NCBI GenBank assembly: GCA_003971905.1
Contig: RSEE01000013.1
Coordinates: 124,001-188,000 of the forward strand
DNA length: 64,000 nucleotides
Direction: 5' to 3'
Origin: Moniliella sp. 'wahieum'
Taxonomy: Eukaryota; Basidiomycota; Moniliellomycetes; Moniliellales; Moniliellaceae
The notes beneath the pieces were generated by a model, which searched no databases, was not told the DNA's origin, and saw only the letters and a list, made by a program, of their open reading frames with translations. Positions 23,775 to 35,837 of the stretch are shown one piece after another. Position numbers and translations under genes: made by a program. Within the stretch, counting starts at the first letter, position 1; each line of letters starts with the position of its first letter.

Positions 23775-25483
23775 TTAGGCGGGGGGATAAAACCCAGCAT
23801 AGAGAACGATGCTGATCAGGTTCCATACTACCAGGTAGCCCACCACCGCCTTGCTCATCCACATCGTGTCGTTGCGCCCACCCTGGGTCAGCATTGTTGC
23901 TAAGGACCACCACAGGGCAACCATGACGGGCGAGGCGAAGCGAAGGGCAATTTGGACATGAGCATCAAGCAACAGAAGCCAGCCGGTGACCCAGAGCAGA
24001 AGAAGGAACGGTACGACTGCAGGGCTAGCCAGCGAACAATGGGACTGCGGTAGGTTGGGAACCGGCGTGACACCTAATACCGACAGGGGGGCCAGTAAGG
24101 TCGATCGAAACATGGACACGGCGCTGCTTCCCGTGGGCGCCGACGACCACCATAGTCGCACGGATTTGTAGATGAGAATGTAGAGCACCGGAGCAGCGAG
24201 GATGAAATTGGGAACTTGGGCCAGCGTCCAGTAGCGCATAAAGCCCACTTCCCAGTAGGTTCGTTGATGTACGAGTAGATACTTTTGGAAGCGAGGTGGG
24301 GAAGCCATTCGAACCATTCCACCTCACTTAAAGGACGACCGCACCACATACCTTGTCGATCGGGACCGCAAAATCGTCCAAAAGCCCAGACTTGGGACAT
24401 AATGAAGGGTGTTACGCATATCCCGGCACCGACAATCCAGCGAGAATCAGGATAAAGTATAGCTGAGGACGGTGGGAAGGGGTATGAAGTGTGGGCCACC
24501 ATATGCTGTACCATAGGAAAAACCCGGAAGAAAGGATGCCATTGGCACGGAACAAAGTCGCCAATGCAAACAAGGGGCGCTAATGAGCAAGATAAGAGCA
24601 TACCTCAGTGCACGAACGGGTGTGCTAGGGACAAATGCAGGCAAATGCAAGTGGCTCAGGCCCCAGAGCCCAGCCAAGGTGAAAAGGCGAAGAAGGGCTC
24701 CGGTGTGGGCGAGATAAGAGTTGCTGGCGAAGGGGACCAGATCGACAAGAGTGCGGTGAGCAAGGCAAAGCGAGGTCGATTCCAAACGTTGTTGGTTATC
24801 CTATCCAGATAAAGGGCCCAAGTCAGTTGCGCTCTGCCCAAAAACAGGGAGTTGGACATACAAAAAAAGCAGCACAGGCGCTAGCGCGCCAGCCAAGGTG
24901 GCGAGTGCAGTCGAGAGAACAAGCGACTGTTCGATCTGCCATGTATCTGGGTCTCCGGGCGTACCCAAGCGTCCCGCCCAGCGTAGGACAGCAGGAATGC
25001 CGGCCTGGAATGCCAGGGTATGCTCGTAGCATACCCCCCTTCCCACCATGGCGGCAGCACCGCAGAGGGCGTCGGGATAGGGCGCGGGGCAGCAGCGCCG
25101 AGGAAATGAAGAGTGTCCCAGCGCACGAGGGAGGTAAGGAGCGGGCGTATAGAGCGTGCAAGGGGCTGCAGTGGTGTGCCGGCAGGACGCACCAACGAGG
25201 GCAGGAGGGTGAGCTGCTCGCCCGAGGTGTCAAAGGAAGCCTGGGCAAGGCTGGCCGTGGGGAGGAGGGCGAGGGCAAAGAGGGGAGGGCGGCGGGGGGG
25301 GCGGTGGGGGGGGGGGGGTGGCGTGGGGCGGGGGCGGTGCGCGCCATGGGGGTGGGGAGGGGCCGCGGGGTTGGTTCGGCGTGGGCTGGGAGCGGTGCGT
25401 GGGCCGCCATCGATGGCAGCGGCCCGAGGGGGTGGGGGGAGGCGTGCGGAGGCGTAGGCCGGGAGGCGGGTGCTGCGTTTCAA
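23775..25483 (-). CDS. GPI18: GPI mannosyltransferase II (PIG-V/Gpi18)
   Basis: ER membrane enzyme that adds the second mannose to the GPI precursor from dolichol-P-mannose. Family marks in order are SFDTSGEQL near the first membrane span, a luminal SLVRWDTLHFLG with the key Arg-Trp-Asp, GYATSIPW and YEHTLAFQAGIPAVLRWAGR, several hydrophobic helices (FASNSYLAHTGALLRLFTLA), and LFRANG/ASFLPGF-type residues. A last block reads TYWEVGFMRYWTLAQVPNF, AAPVLYILIY and HVQIALRFASP. The C-terminus is YAGFYPPA, with TAA at 23775-23777. A GTATGT donor near 24350 marks an intron; others are likely. The 5' end is uncertain: the ATG at 25483 gives a long Pro-rich leader, and a G/C homopolymer region at 25285-25345 lies inside it. 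Confidence 0.85.
25285..25345 (+). repeat. Extreme G-run tract
   Basis: Runs of 8 and about 13 G separated by single bases, within the 5' part of GPI18 (C-rich on its coding strand). It could form quadruplexes. The run lengths are probably unreliable. Confidence 0.7.
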
Positions 25484-25728
25484 AGTTGAATGGCAGGCAA
25501 CGGCCAGCCAGCGAATACGGGGTTACCAGTTACTAGTTACCGATGCACGTGCGCTTGCGCCACCTGAGCGCCCTGAGCGCCCTGAGCGCTAAGCACCGCC
25601 CGCCAGGACCTGCCAATAGCAGAAGAACCCCCCACCTGCCTAACAACCAGCCCCAGACACCTCGGCCAGCCCAGCCCCGCCTGCTCCCCTTCCCCTCTCG
25701 TGCCCTCTGGCACACCCCGTCGCACACC
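25484..25728. promoter_or_regulatory. Divergent promoter, GPI18 and MFS transporter
   Basis: A 245-nt interval between opposite starts. It contains three tandem GAGCGCCCT units (25566-25592, the last one GAGCGCTAA-like). Confidence 0.45.
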
Positions 25729-27584
25729 ATGCCCCCGCCGCCCTCCCAGCGCCCCACAAGCATCCCCACACTGCCCGCCTCGTGTCCCTCGCCGGCGGCG
25801 CCGTCGTTGCGCTCAGCGCCGGCAGCAACTATGCCTTCTCCTCCTTTGCGCCCCAGCTGCAGGAGTCGCTCCACCTCACCTCGACCCAGATCAACATCAT
25901 TGGCCTCGCAGGCAACATGGGCGTCTATCTCTCTGGCCCCCTCTGGGGCACCTGGGTCGACCAACATGGCCCACGCCTCGCTCTCTTGTGTGCCGCTACC
26001 CTCGTAGCCCTCGGCTACGGCGGCCTGTCTTTCTTTGCTCCCAATGGCCCACACCAGGACACGGGTCTGCCTGCGTTGCATGAACCCCCCAGCATGGCAT
26101 CGCCCACCGTCCTTGCCCCCCTCTTCTTTTCCCTGGCGACTGGAGTGGCCAACTCTGGCGCCCTGGCCGCAAGTATGAATGCCCAGGCCAAGTCATGGGG
26201 CGGCAACCGTCGGGGAACAGCTACCGGCATTGTCCTGGCTGGATTTGGACTGAGTGCGGCCTTCTACTCCACCTTAAGCTCCACCTTCTTTGCGGACAAT
26301 CCACGCAACTATCTCCGATCTATTGCCGTCATCTCCTTCTTCGCCTTTATCGCGGGCACATTTGTTATTCGCATTCTGCCCCCCGCCCATCACCATGCAC
26401 ACCACCATGCCCACTCAGCTCAAGCGCATCACGGCTCGCAAGCAGACGAACAGGCCGCAGTCCTTCCTACTCGTGTGCGTACCTTATCGTCCGCCCAATC
26501 GCGCTCTCGTTCCCGGTCTCTGTCGAGGCCGTATGGACGTCGTCGTACCACGTCAGAAGTCAGCGCGTTGCCCTGGTCTGGTATCTCGGCTGCGGCCGGT
26601 GCTAGTTCTTCGTCCGATTCAGGCGCGGAGGATGTGACTACACTCGCGGCCGATGTGGAGGCGGTGGGGGGCTACGGCGCGGTTGGCGACGGAACTCGCG
26701 ACCGTACTCATTCCGTTGGCCAGCTGGTCCACAGCCTTCCCGAGGGAGAGCCGCTGCCCGATCCACATGAGTTGAATATCACTGGCTGGAAGCTGCTGAG
26801 TGACTATGACTTTTGGCTGCTGTTTACCCTTATGGCCATAGTTTCAGGCGCAGGGCTGCTGTTGATCAACAATGTCGGGACCATCACTCGCACTCTCTAT
26901 CGCTCGGGCCTGAAGTACCCAAAATCACTCTTGGACGAGACCGAATGGGCTGTGCCCCTCGCCCAGGATGCGGTGGCTGTTATGACTGGTGCATGTCCCG
27001 CTGAAGGGGGGCAAGAAAAAGCGAGCTGAACGGGCGGCCGAAGTGCACCGGTTGCAAGCTCAGCAAGTCAGTGCCATCTCGCTTGGCAATGCAGTTGGGC
27101 GTATTGCAATTGGTGTTCTGGCTGATTTGGCTGTCAGCTTGGTGAATGGACAAGAAGAAATTCGGGTCTGGCTCCTGGTGCCTGTTTGCGCCATGGCAGT
27201 GGCCTCGCAAATGTTTGCAGCTTACCCAGGAGCAGTCGGTACCGTTCCTGCACTCTTGATTCTGAGTAGCTCCACTGGGATCATGTACGGCACTCTGTTT
27301 GGAATTTGCCCCTCCCTCAATCTGGAATTCTTTGGCTTGGCCAACTTCAGTGCCAATTGGGGCATCCTCTCCCTTGCTCCCGTCGTGGCCGGTAATACGT
27401 TTAACCTCATCTTTGGTTATGTGTATGATTCTCACGTGCTCCAAACCCCGGGTGCCCACGAGTGTCTGCAGGGGGAGGAATGCTACCGTTCAACGTTTGT
27501 CATCACGGCCTATTGTGCTGTGGCGCATGCGGCCTGGCTGCCGCCCTCGTGTGGCGCCGAGGACGCTTGACGTGGTTCTCATGA
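25729..27584 (+). CDS. MFS transporter, MCH1/nodulin-like type
   Basis: Probable 12-span major facilitator of the nodulin-like/Mch1 group, whose substrates are mostly unknown (likely vacuolar). The N-terminal bundle begins LVSLAGGAVVALSAGSNYAF and SSFAPQLQESLHLTSTQIN, then GLAGNMGVYLSGPLWGTWVD and NSGALAASMNAQAKSW with RRGTATGIVLAGFGLSAAFY. A long cytosolic loop follows with a His-rich run (AHHHAHHHAH), RS-like serines and a Gly-rich segment. The second bundle shows the group signature GWKLLSDYDFWLLF and SGAGLLLINNVGTITRTL, then, after a frame change near 26990, SAISLGNAVGRIAIGVLADL and GIMYGTLFGICPSLNLEFF. The end is LVWRRGRLTWFS at 27584, or 27570 in the alternate frame. The ATG at 25729 needs one frame repair before residue 20. 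Confidence 0.85.
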
Positions 27585-28199
27585 ACAGGAAGGCAAAAGG
27601 ATCCTGCTCGCCTACGTCCCACTGCTGCCATCGCTTTCTTTCTCGATATTTTTCTCATTAATCCCGCCCCTTCTCGCACAGCGTTTGGAATATTTGTATC
27701 CTTTGCACCTTTCTCTAGATCTCTTCAATGGTCCCCACAGGCTAATCCTATGACCCTCTTCTCGTCTCTCTCTCACTCCTTATCTCTGTCTTGCAGTGAC
27801 AATAGGTAAAGTGTGGGGGCTTTGGTGTGGATAATGGCATTATGGGGTCGAAACATTGTGACCCCGTTTGTAAGTAAGGCCCAGATCACCCATGCATACG
27901 GCCTCCCGCACTTCTCACATATAATGTCACAGTGGCATGGCATGCTAACCTACTTCTCGCGATCAGTGTGCTAAACACTTCCGTATACACGTGCGCAGAG
28001 AATACATATCACGGCGCAAATGGGTCCGTTCGCGACCCGCAGGAGAGTTGAAAAAAGGGTTCGTTGCCAATCAAGTCGTACAGGGGTCAAATGATGCTAT
28101 TTAGTTGTCGGCACACACTCAGGAGGGAGAGCGAGATTAGACTTCAGGATCTCTTGCGGAAGACATTTCGGCGCAGGTGGGAGGGCTGGTGTTATAACG
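27585..28199. other. Intergenic region between convergent genes
   Basis: About 615 nt with 3' flanks of two MFS genes. Pyrimidine-rich at the left, AT-richer in the middle. No gene was seen. Confidence 0.5.
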
Positions 28200-29913
28200 C
28201 TAGACACTGTACCGGAACTCAGGGTTGAACCGGTCGGTCAAGTTGAGGAACTCGTGGTTCTTAGTTGGTGGCTTGTATGTGCCGTTGGCAATCGCTTTCT
28301 CCTTGGCCCGGTCGCGTTTGCGGTTCTCCCGGGCAAAGAGGTACCAGATCAGAGCAAAGTCCAGAGCACAGAAGAAATAGATGATGGCCATGGCAATCTT
28401 GGCAGGCAGGTAACGGGGAGCCGTATTGTGTGTCAAAATCTGAGGCGAGACGATGTTCTGGATTGATGTGTAGAGATGCAAATTAAGATGGGAGATGAAA
28501 AGTTAGTCGATCGTTCTACAGAGTAACAAAAGAGAAGCCCACACGTACGCCGATGGTGTAGGCCACAGACTGAACGGCTGAAACCGTAATTTTCTTACTC
28601 GCCCCTCCAACGTTGGATGAGGCAAGTGCCAAGAGGATGACCCATCCCACAGTCATTCCACCCGTTAGGAAATATCCAATCAGTGCCGGCACCTTCTCCG
28701 TCGTGGCCATCAGGACCGCCCCCACAAAGCCAGGAATGTGACCCACAATGCCCCAGAAAATCCGCTTGTTTGTCCTTGACGCGAGCCAGCTGAGCACAAT
28801 CGGCACCACCACTTGTACTGCGCCCAGCGGTGTCACCAGAATCAACGACTGGTTCGCCGTGTATCCAAGGCCCATGACAAGCATGGTGCCAAACGAGGTG
28901 ACAAAAGCGTTGGGAATACCAGCGGCCATCAGCCAAAAAAGCAGGCCCACGTGAATGGTTCCAGCGGCGCTTCGCGGCACTGAGCCCAGTCAAAGTGTCG
29001 TGATCCAATGCCTTGTTCGTTGCCGCGTAGGCGCTCAATGTGAATCGCCTTCTCCCGGTTGGTGAGGAACCAAGCATCGGCGGGCGAGTTGGGCAGCAGC
29101 ATGTAAAATATAACCCCAAACAAGACTGCCATCATGCCAAACACGATAAAGCAAATCTGCCAACCGCGAAGGGTTGATTGCGGGTCCGAGCCCACATGCG
29201 TCGCAATCCCATATGCAATCGCACCCCCAAGATCTGGGCTAGACCACAGCTAGCGAACCAAAGGCCAACACGGAGAGCTTGTTCACGGCGAGTGTACCAT
29301 TGGCTGGTATACACCACCCATGCAGGCACGACCGTAGCTTCCGTGAGGCCAAGGAAGAAACGTGTGGCAAGCAAGCCACCATAGGACTTAATCCCGCTTG
29401 TGCCGCCACAATCACACCCCAAAGGATCACATTGATGGAGACGTACGGCCGAAGCGGAAAGTATTGCAACAGGCGGATGGTGGGGAACTCACCCACAGCT
29501 AGTCCAACAAAGAAGAGTGTGGCCACCGCGTTAAAGTGCTCTCCCACCGCCAAAGTGGGAATGGACTGTTTGATCCCCAGCGCAGCGGAGTACGAGATGG
29601 AGGTCTTATCCATGTACTGGGTAAAGTAGATGGCCAGCAACATGGGAAGCACGTGTAAATCCACCTTGCGCACAAGCCGGCGCTTTTCTTCGGCCGTCGC
29701 CTCCCCCATCTCACCGACGCGGGCGAGGACTTGGAGCGCGTCATCTGCATGAGAGTTGATAGACTCTTCGGATGCGGCAGGAGCGCCGGCGGCGTATTTC
29801 AAGTCATTACCTCTTCGCCTTGTTGTCAACCGAGCTGCGCGGCGATTCTGGCCCCCGGCGGCTGCATCTTCAACGTCAACTTTCTCCTTTCCTGAGGCAG
29901 GCGAAGCGACCAT
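28200..29913 (-). CDS. MFS transporter, DAL5/anion:cation symporter family
   Basis: Plasma-membrane permease of the fungal Dal5/Tna1 type, whose members import organic anions such as allantoate, nicotinate or pantothenate. ATG at 29913; the cytosolic N-terminus is basic and disordered. Signatures are RRLVRKVDLHVLPMLLAIYF with YMDKTSISYSAALGI, VGLAVGEFPTIRLLQYFPLR, ATRFFLGLTEATVVPAWVVY, WYTRREQALRVGLWF, GWQICFIVFGMMAVLFG, LLPNSPADAWFL and NREKAIHIERLRGNEQGIGS. In the second half, AFVTSFGTMLVMGLGYTANQ and GMTVGWVILLALASSNVGG are typical. An intron at 28458-28548 (GTACGT donor) precedes NIVSPQILTHNTAPRYLPAK. The end is FLNLTDRFNPEFRYSV, a conserved tail. Frame breaks lie near 28970, 29180 and 29390. 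Substrate cannot be told from the sequence. Confidence 0.9.
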
Positions 29914-31557
29914 TTTTTTGGGAATGACGGCGGGGAGGTGAGATATGGTGGTCGAGGGAGAAGTGGTATACAAGCAGTAGTATATATACTCACAGGACCT
30001 GTTCAAATGATGTGCAGATGTGACATGCGCGAATGTTCGATTGCCGTGCTGGCCAGAGAGGAAGCAGGAGTGTAAGGAGTCGAGGTGGCACGAAGCCAGG
30101 TAGGAGTTGGGGGCATGGGAAAGGACCGTCGTACTCTGGCACCTATGGCAAGAGAGAGAAGCACCGGGCAATCAAGGAAGCGAGGCAGAGAGGGAAGCAG
30201 GGAGTGTAAGGAGTCGAGATGGCACGAAGCCGGGTAGGTGTCAGGGGGCAATTGAAGCCAAAAGGTGGTGGAAAGGAGACAAGCAAGGGATGCCGTTGAG
30301 CTCGTCAAATCCCATCAAAACCCCAAGCTTCAACCCCCCTAATGCGCCCACCGCGGGAATCGGCCGCCCAAATACAGCCTGCTACTAATACTCCCCAACC
30401 CCCCGGCCGGTGATCCCGGTAACACAAAAATAACCAGGGATCTAATCGGCCTAATAATCCAAGATGTAAGACCGGAGGAACTCAAGGGGTTGGGTGATGA
30501 ACCTCTGGTGATCAAGAGCAAAGCAATCGCGATGGTGGTGGCTAAGGTCTAATATGGTCTAAGCTCTAAGCCTTATGCCACATGCCACACCTTCAAGGAG
30601 ACAGGGGGTTCAAACAAGCCTGAGTATATACCTGGAGGCTTCGGAGGTCAAACCGGTCAAATAAGCCGCAAAGGGTGACCGGTGACAAGGCGCCTTGATC
30701 TACGTACGGGACCGCAGGTCCCAACGCAAGATCCTCGATTCGCATCCTTCCATGCCCTGCAAACTGAGACGCCACTGCTTTCCTGTACCTCGCACGGTCC
30801 AGATGCTGGCTGATCCGGTCTTGAGGGCTGCGACTCAGTATTCAATGGCAGAGGGAGGACTCCCAGATGTTGACCCCAGGGGACAAGCAGGCTACTATCA
30901 ACTTGAATGGCATGCTGACGCACTCAGTCTTCGAGACTTGTGTGTTGGGCGCTGGTGCGTCAGGGGTCACTAGTAGTCACTGGTCATGCGAGCTGTCCGA
31001 GCTGGTCTCTCTCAGATGCCCCCAGCCTCAGCGACTACTAAAGAGGCCTGAGGCCTGAGGCACGCAATGGGATGAAGGATGAAGCTTTTGAAGAGAGAGG
31101 GAGATTGGTCTCTGAACCTATCGCTCATCGATCATCATCGCGTCTCTCAGTGCTCTCCGTATGATCAGTCAGTCACTCGGCTTTCGCGCGCTTGCTTCTC
31201 TTATCCTACTCCGCGCAGTAAGGTATTGGCCGTGCATGCCATTTGAATCGCTCCTAGCCCCGGATGCAAGGAAGCGCGTGCTGCGACTCCCTCCCCGCAG
31301 CTGGTTACGCTACCGCGCGTGCCCGCCAGTCTGACAAAACATGATGGACCTTCACGAATGACGAAGCGATGAAAGATGATCGATGAAGCTTGAAGTGGGG
31401 TCAAGATGCTAGCCTACCTGTCGAGATGCGACAATGAACCCGCCAGGCAACAGCCGTCCTGGTTTACCGACAAGCGCACCCACCCGGACGCTAGAGTACA
31501 GGGCAAGAAAATACATTCCTCGGTTTCCAACGTGGATAACCAAGACCGTTGGATCCA
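29914..31557. other. Intergenic region with a direct repeat
   Basis: About 1.6 kb upstream of the DAL5-type gene and downstream of the DHHC gene. No gene was seen. A TATATATA run lies at 29981-29989, about 70 nt before the transporter ATG. The direct repeat at 30058-30249 is listed separately. Confidence 0.5.
30058..30249. repeat. Two-copy direct repeat upstream of the DAL5-type transporter
   Basis: Copies at 30058-30115 and 30190-30249 share about 50 positions, including the core GTAAGGAGTCGAG and TGGCACGAAGCC, at a spacing of about 130 nt. They differ at several single sites, so the duplication is not brand new. Confidence 0.85.
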
Positions 31558-33388
31558 TCATGCATCATGGAGACGTTTCGATAGCACCCGTTGGTGAGCG
31601 TGACCGCTGAGGGTGCAAAGCAGCAAGACAGGGGGTGCTGGCCCGCCCTCGGCCTCGTCCGCCAGCGGATCCGAGGGAGCCCTGGGCGTCGTTGTCACCT
31701 GGCTGGAATAGTGGACCGGACGCACTTCGAACCCCTCGGAACCACGGCGCATGCGCACATGGCCCACCTCCGGTGCTTCCATCACGGCATGTGCTGGCAT
31801 AGGCGAGGACACAGCCGCGGTTTCTTGACTATGCCAGCTCGTTCCGTTGGCCCGGGCTGGTGCAGGGCCCGGGGTGATCGAGGCGGCAGGCTTGCGGTGA
31901 CGAAGAGAAAACTCCCCCTTGCGCAGGTAAGCAAGCGGGACATTTTCGTCCTCATTTTCTTCCTCCTCTTCCTCTTCCTCTTCCTCTTCATCGGCATCGA
32001 CATCGGTGGCGTCGGACAAGAGTGCTGCTGCGGAGGAAACGGACGAAGCAGAGGAGCGCCTAGCCCCGCGTGAGCGCGAATTCTCGGCTTGAGCTTCCCG
32101 TGCCAAGTGTTCTTGACGATACTGTCGTTCCATAACGCGTAAAGGATCACGAGGGGGCCAACGGTATTGCGAGAGGATCCGAAACAGTGGGATAGGACCA
32201 GCCCGACAAGTTGGCCGCCGTGGCGGCAGTAGCTTGCGCTTGGGTATGGGGCAAGACCGCCCGCAGCGCATGAGGGACATGGGTAGGGGGAGCTGGTGGT
32301 ACAGGCATGGTAGCCGGGTAGGTGGTCAATGTAGGTACGAACCAGAGCCAGGGACGAGAGCCCAGTGTGGCAAGCAAATTGGCAACCGTACCCACAGAGA
32401 AGGGATACTGTGCCTCGGAGCTGGAGATGCGACCCCGGCGGGCCAAGGTGGCCGCACGACTGGTTTCGGAGGACTCGAGGATGTTTGGTTGGCCATGGTG
32501 AGAAAAAACATGTACAGTGAAAAGCCCCCGACGAGCAGCAGGATCAAGCAGGAAAAGACCATGTTGGTCAGTAGCACCCCCATCACGAACGACGTGGGGG
32601 CCCCGCGGCGAATGCGCCACGCGTCGAGAGCGACTTGGGCCAATAGATAGAGATTAAATGACAGGCAGACATCCACCGCCAAGAGGAACCGAAGAAAGTC
32701 GCCGTAATTGCGCGCGCCAATACAATTGCCCAGCCAAGGGCAGTGATGGTCCATTCGCGCAATGCACACCCGCGCAGACACGGCAGTGGTGGGCGCGCGG
32801 CGGCTGGAACCAGCGACAACGAGTACACCATCGTGCCCCCCTGCTCGCAAAAGGCGGTACTACAACTGCCGGCGCTGGGCCAGGGCAAGTGCTTCGGACG
32901 AAGGCGGGGTGGCTGAGCTGCTGGCGCTCGACGTGTCCGACTCTTCACCCGCCTCCTCATCCGCATCAAGTTGCGACACTTGGGATGTGCTCGCGAGGCC
33001 ATTGAGGGCAGCGACAACGTCGGGGAAGGCGGTGACAGGCGGCGTCCATCCGTGCGCATCAATGCGCCCGGGATCACTGAAAACAGAGCTGAGGTAGCTC
33101 GCGTACAGGGCGCCAATGCCAACGGTGAGGGGGCCAATGGAATGCGCCAGGGCGCGGCGGAAGGGGGGGTAGAGCCCCTCGAGGTGGGCCGTGTAGAAGT
33201 AGTGGACCAGGAGCGCCTCGGCGCTGATGCAGAGCGAGCTGATGAGCAGCAGACGCCACACCACCCAGATGCGCTGCGTGAAGGTCAGGCGGGGACGCTG
33301 GCCGGGCACATGGCGGGGCGGGTGGGCGGAGGATGGGTGCTGGTAAACGCAGCGGACGGGGCCAGGAGACACTCAGCACCAGGCACAT
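31558..33388 (-). CDS. DHHC palmitoyltransferase
   Basis: S-acylates Cys residues of membrane-associated proteins. The N-terminus has two membrane spans ([20 protein letters not shown] and [16 protein letters not shown]). A cytosolic zinc/catalytic domain follows with [14 protein letters not shown]-type residues (across a frame break) and [20 protein letters not shown], the DHHC active site. Two more spans come next ([20 protein letters not shown] and [20 protein letters not shown]). The C-tail is long and disordered, with a run of about 12 Glu after DATDVDAD. The ATG at 33388 needs one frame repair. The stop used is at 31558, but the tail frame is less certain. It could be a Pfa3- or Pfa4-like enzyme; I cannot decide. 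Confidence 0.88.
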
Positions 33389-33884
33389 CGAGGCTGTCGT
33401 CCGACGGACTATCGGCGCTGGGCGCGGGAGAGAGGACGGAGGGGGCGTGTGGGGTCAAGTGCGGGCATCATCGTGGGGTGGTGGGTTCTCCCGCTGCGCT
33501 GGGCTGGAGTGCATGCGCGCCACCTGGAGCGCCTCGCTCGCACCGCACACGCGACGCTGGGGCTGCTGACGTGGTGGTTGAATATTTCAAGTGCCATGAC
33601 GCCAGCCGGAGGCTACTGCGTGCGTACGCTGTGGGGCCTGAGGGAGAGCGGGCATTGCAATGCATAAGGGCCGTGCGCCTTATGGGCGTTGGGTGGGGCT
33701 TGCCTTGGCTAACGCTGACCGGTCGTTGCTTCCCGTTTGAACCGGCTCGGCCATCGGTTGAGGCTCCAGCACGTCCCCACACCAGCGTACCCCGGCTTAT
33801 GTCCGGCGGGGGCCAGACCAACCAGAAGCCCACCCGCCGACTGCAGTCACCTACCACCACTCCCCCCCTAACCCCCCATTCACC
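33389..33884. promoter_or_regulatory. Divergent promoter, DHHC and MDR oxidoreductase
   Basis: About 500 nt between opposite starts. No recognised element. The long plus-strand open frame covering 32971-34317 is a shadow across it. Confidence 0.45.
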
Positions 33885-35011
33885 ATGCACCCAGCCACGC
33901 AAGAAAGCGCTCCAGCTGACGCGTGCCCCACCGGATCCGCCAAGGGCACGCCCCACACCGTCGCTCTGGCCACCGTCCCCGTCCCCACCCCTGGCCCGGG
34001 CAAGTGCTGGTCCGCATCCTCGCCTCGGGCTTCAACCGACGCGACGAGTGGGCGCGCCACGGAATGTACCCTGGCTTGGTCTACACCAACTCCACCTTGG
34101 GCTGCGACGCGGCCGGGTCGTGGTTGCCCCTCGGAGGCCGCCAAGGCAGGCCTGGTGTTACTCGCGCCCCAGCGCGGCTGGGTCTCTGACCCCGCTGGCC
34201 CGGGACGCAGCGCGGAAGATGCAGGACCCAACGAGTTTGGCGGTCGCGGCTTTGGCATCCTCGGCGCCACCAAAGCGACCAATGGGGTGGGCACGTTTTG
34301 CGAGTACATCGTGGTGAACCAGGACCAATTGGTGCCTGTGCCGGCGCACTTGGATGCGGTCCATGCCGCCGCGCTGCCCTGTGCGGCGACAACAGCGTAC
34401 CGTGCCTGTTTACCAAAGGCCAGCTAGAGGCGGGACAAATCGTGTTGATCACTGGCATTGGCGGCGGAGTGGCCCAGCTGGCAGCCCAATTGGCCGTGCG
34501 GCCGGGGCCCGCGTCTTTGTCACGGCCGGGAGCGAAAGTAAGTTGGCGCACGCGACCGACGTGCTGGGCGTGGAGGGCGGTGCGCTGTACAAAGATGCGC
34601 AGTGGCCTCACCAGATCAAGAAGTTGATCAGCTCGGATGGCCAGGGCAAGGCACTGGACCTGGTCATCGATTCGGCGGAGGCGATATCATGACCCAGTCA
34701 GCTCTCGCTGGCTTACGGAACGGGGGCAAAGTGGTCTGTTACGGCATGACTGCCGCGCCGCAGATTAGCTTTGATATGCGCGCCGTCTTGCGCAACATTG
34801 ACCTGCTGGCTCCACCATGGGTTCCACCCGCGAATTTCGCGAGGCAATCGAGTTTATCGGCAAACACCGCATTTGCCCAGTCATCGATACGTCCTACCCT
34901 CCCTGGAGCATGCGACTGAAGGGCTCGCTTTGTTGGCGACTCGTCCAAGCGGCAGGGCGGCAAGATTGTGGTCCAAATTACGCCTACTTCTGGGACAGTT
35001 TCGAGCCTTGA
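33885..35011 (+). CDS. MDR superfamily NADPH oxidoreductase (zinc-free)
   Basis: Medium-chain dehydrogenase/reductase of the quinone-reductase-like group. ATG at 33885. The GroES-like half shows QVLVRILASGFNRRDEWARH and YTNSTLGCDAAG, without the Cys/His zinc ligands of classical alcohol dehydrogenases. The middle has GVGTFCEYIVVNQDQLVPVP and HAAALPCAATTAYRA. The Rossmann half reads AGQIVLITGIGGGVAQLAAQ and GARVFVTAGSES, then DLVIDSAEA, LRNGGKVVCYGMTA and STREFREAIEFIGKHRICPV. The C-terminus in the best frame ends near 35011, after a GGKIVVQI strand typical of the family end. Frame switches occur near 34000, 34140, 34430, 34500, 34690 and 34910. Substrate unknown. Confidence 0.85.
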
Positions 35012-35837
35012 GAGCCTAGGCCTCTTTCGTTCCACTATCAGCTCCAACATCTACCGTGTGAACTACCCTGATTTCTCCTTTTTTCCCGAGAAAAACGCGA
35101 TAAAAAAGAATATGCAATCCAGCGAGCTTAACACACGCCCAAAAGGATTGTGAGGGTGGGTGGGGGGGAGGGATATGACGGCATGAAACAGTTAGGTGCC
35201 TGAAGACTTTTGAAGAGAAACTGCCAGGACTGGTGGTGAGCCAGAGCTGAAGGAGCAAGAAAGCATAAAGCCGATATTGCTTTCATGAGGCAGTGCCTGC
35301 GCGGGACTTGTCGGGACTTTGGCTCAGCCGTCTCGGGTGGAGGTAGGACCCCGCTGAAAAACACGGTGGCAGTAGGCAATGCTGTTTCTTTGGCAAGTAT
35401 ACCCAGAGTATAGGCCATCGTAACTACTGCGCCCATGTCGACGAGACAGCGGAGGTTTGTGTCCCCTGCAGTGATGGTACGGCTGTGGTTCTTTCTCTTC
35501 CTAGGCGGGCACGGAGACTCGGACCTGATTCGAAACGGAGCTTTTTGTGTAGCGTCCATCTGGTCCCGATAATGCGGATAATGTCAATTCGGTAAGAGTA
35601 GGAGTGTAATTCGGCTGCGTTATAAGCTGGCAGCATCCCAGAGCTCCACAAATCGATTACGACCGAGCCACTGGGAGAGGGGTGAACGTTGAACCACCGT
35701 TGACGTTGAGCAGGGCTGAGCCTCAGCTCGGTTGTGCAGGGGAAGTATGCTTACCAGATGGCACTGGTTGATGTACGAGGGAACCTTGAGAATGAAGAGT
35801 TCGACTAACATTTGTGAGCGAGGTGGCTACGCCACTG
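35012..35837. other. Intergenic region between convergent genes
   Basis: About 825 nt between the MDR gene (+) and lipase A (-). No gene was seen. Confidence 0.5.

Noticed and set aside
24823-25489. A 220-codon plus-strand frame (Gly/Arg-rich)
   Set aside because: Antisense shadow of the GPI18 5' region, produced by the G-rich tract.
31970-32000. TCC/TTCC run as a regulatory microsatellite
   Set aside because: On the minus strand it codes the Glu run in the DHHC tail, so it is explained by the gene.
32971-34317. A 448-codon open frame on the plus strand
   Set aside because: It is antisense to the DHHC gene and crosses the divergent promoter into another frame of the MDR gene; the translation is low-complexity Ala/Gly/Arg without a domain.
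23775-35011. The two MFS genes, GPI18 and MDR genes as a metabolic cluster
   Set aside because: No synthase or pathway-specific regulator, and the functions are unrelated housekeeping or general transport.
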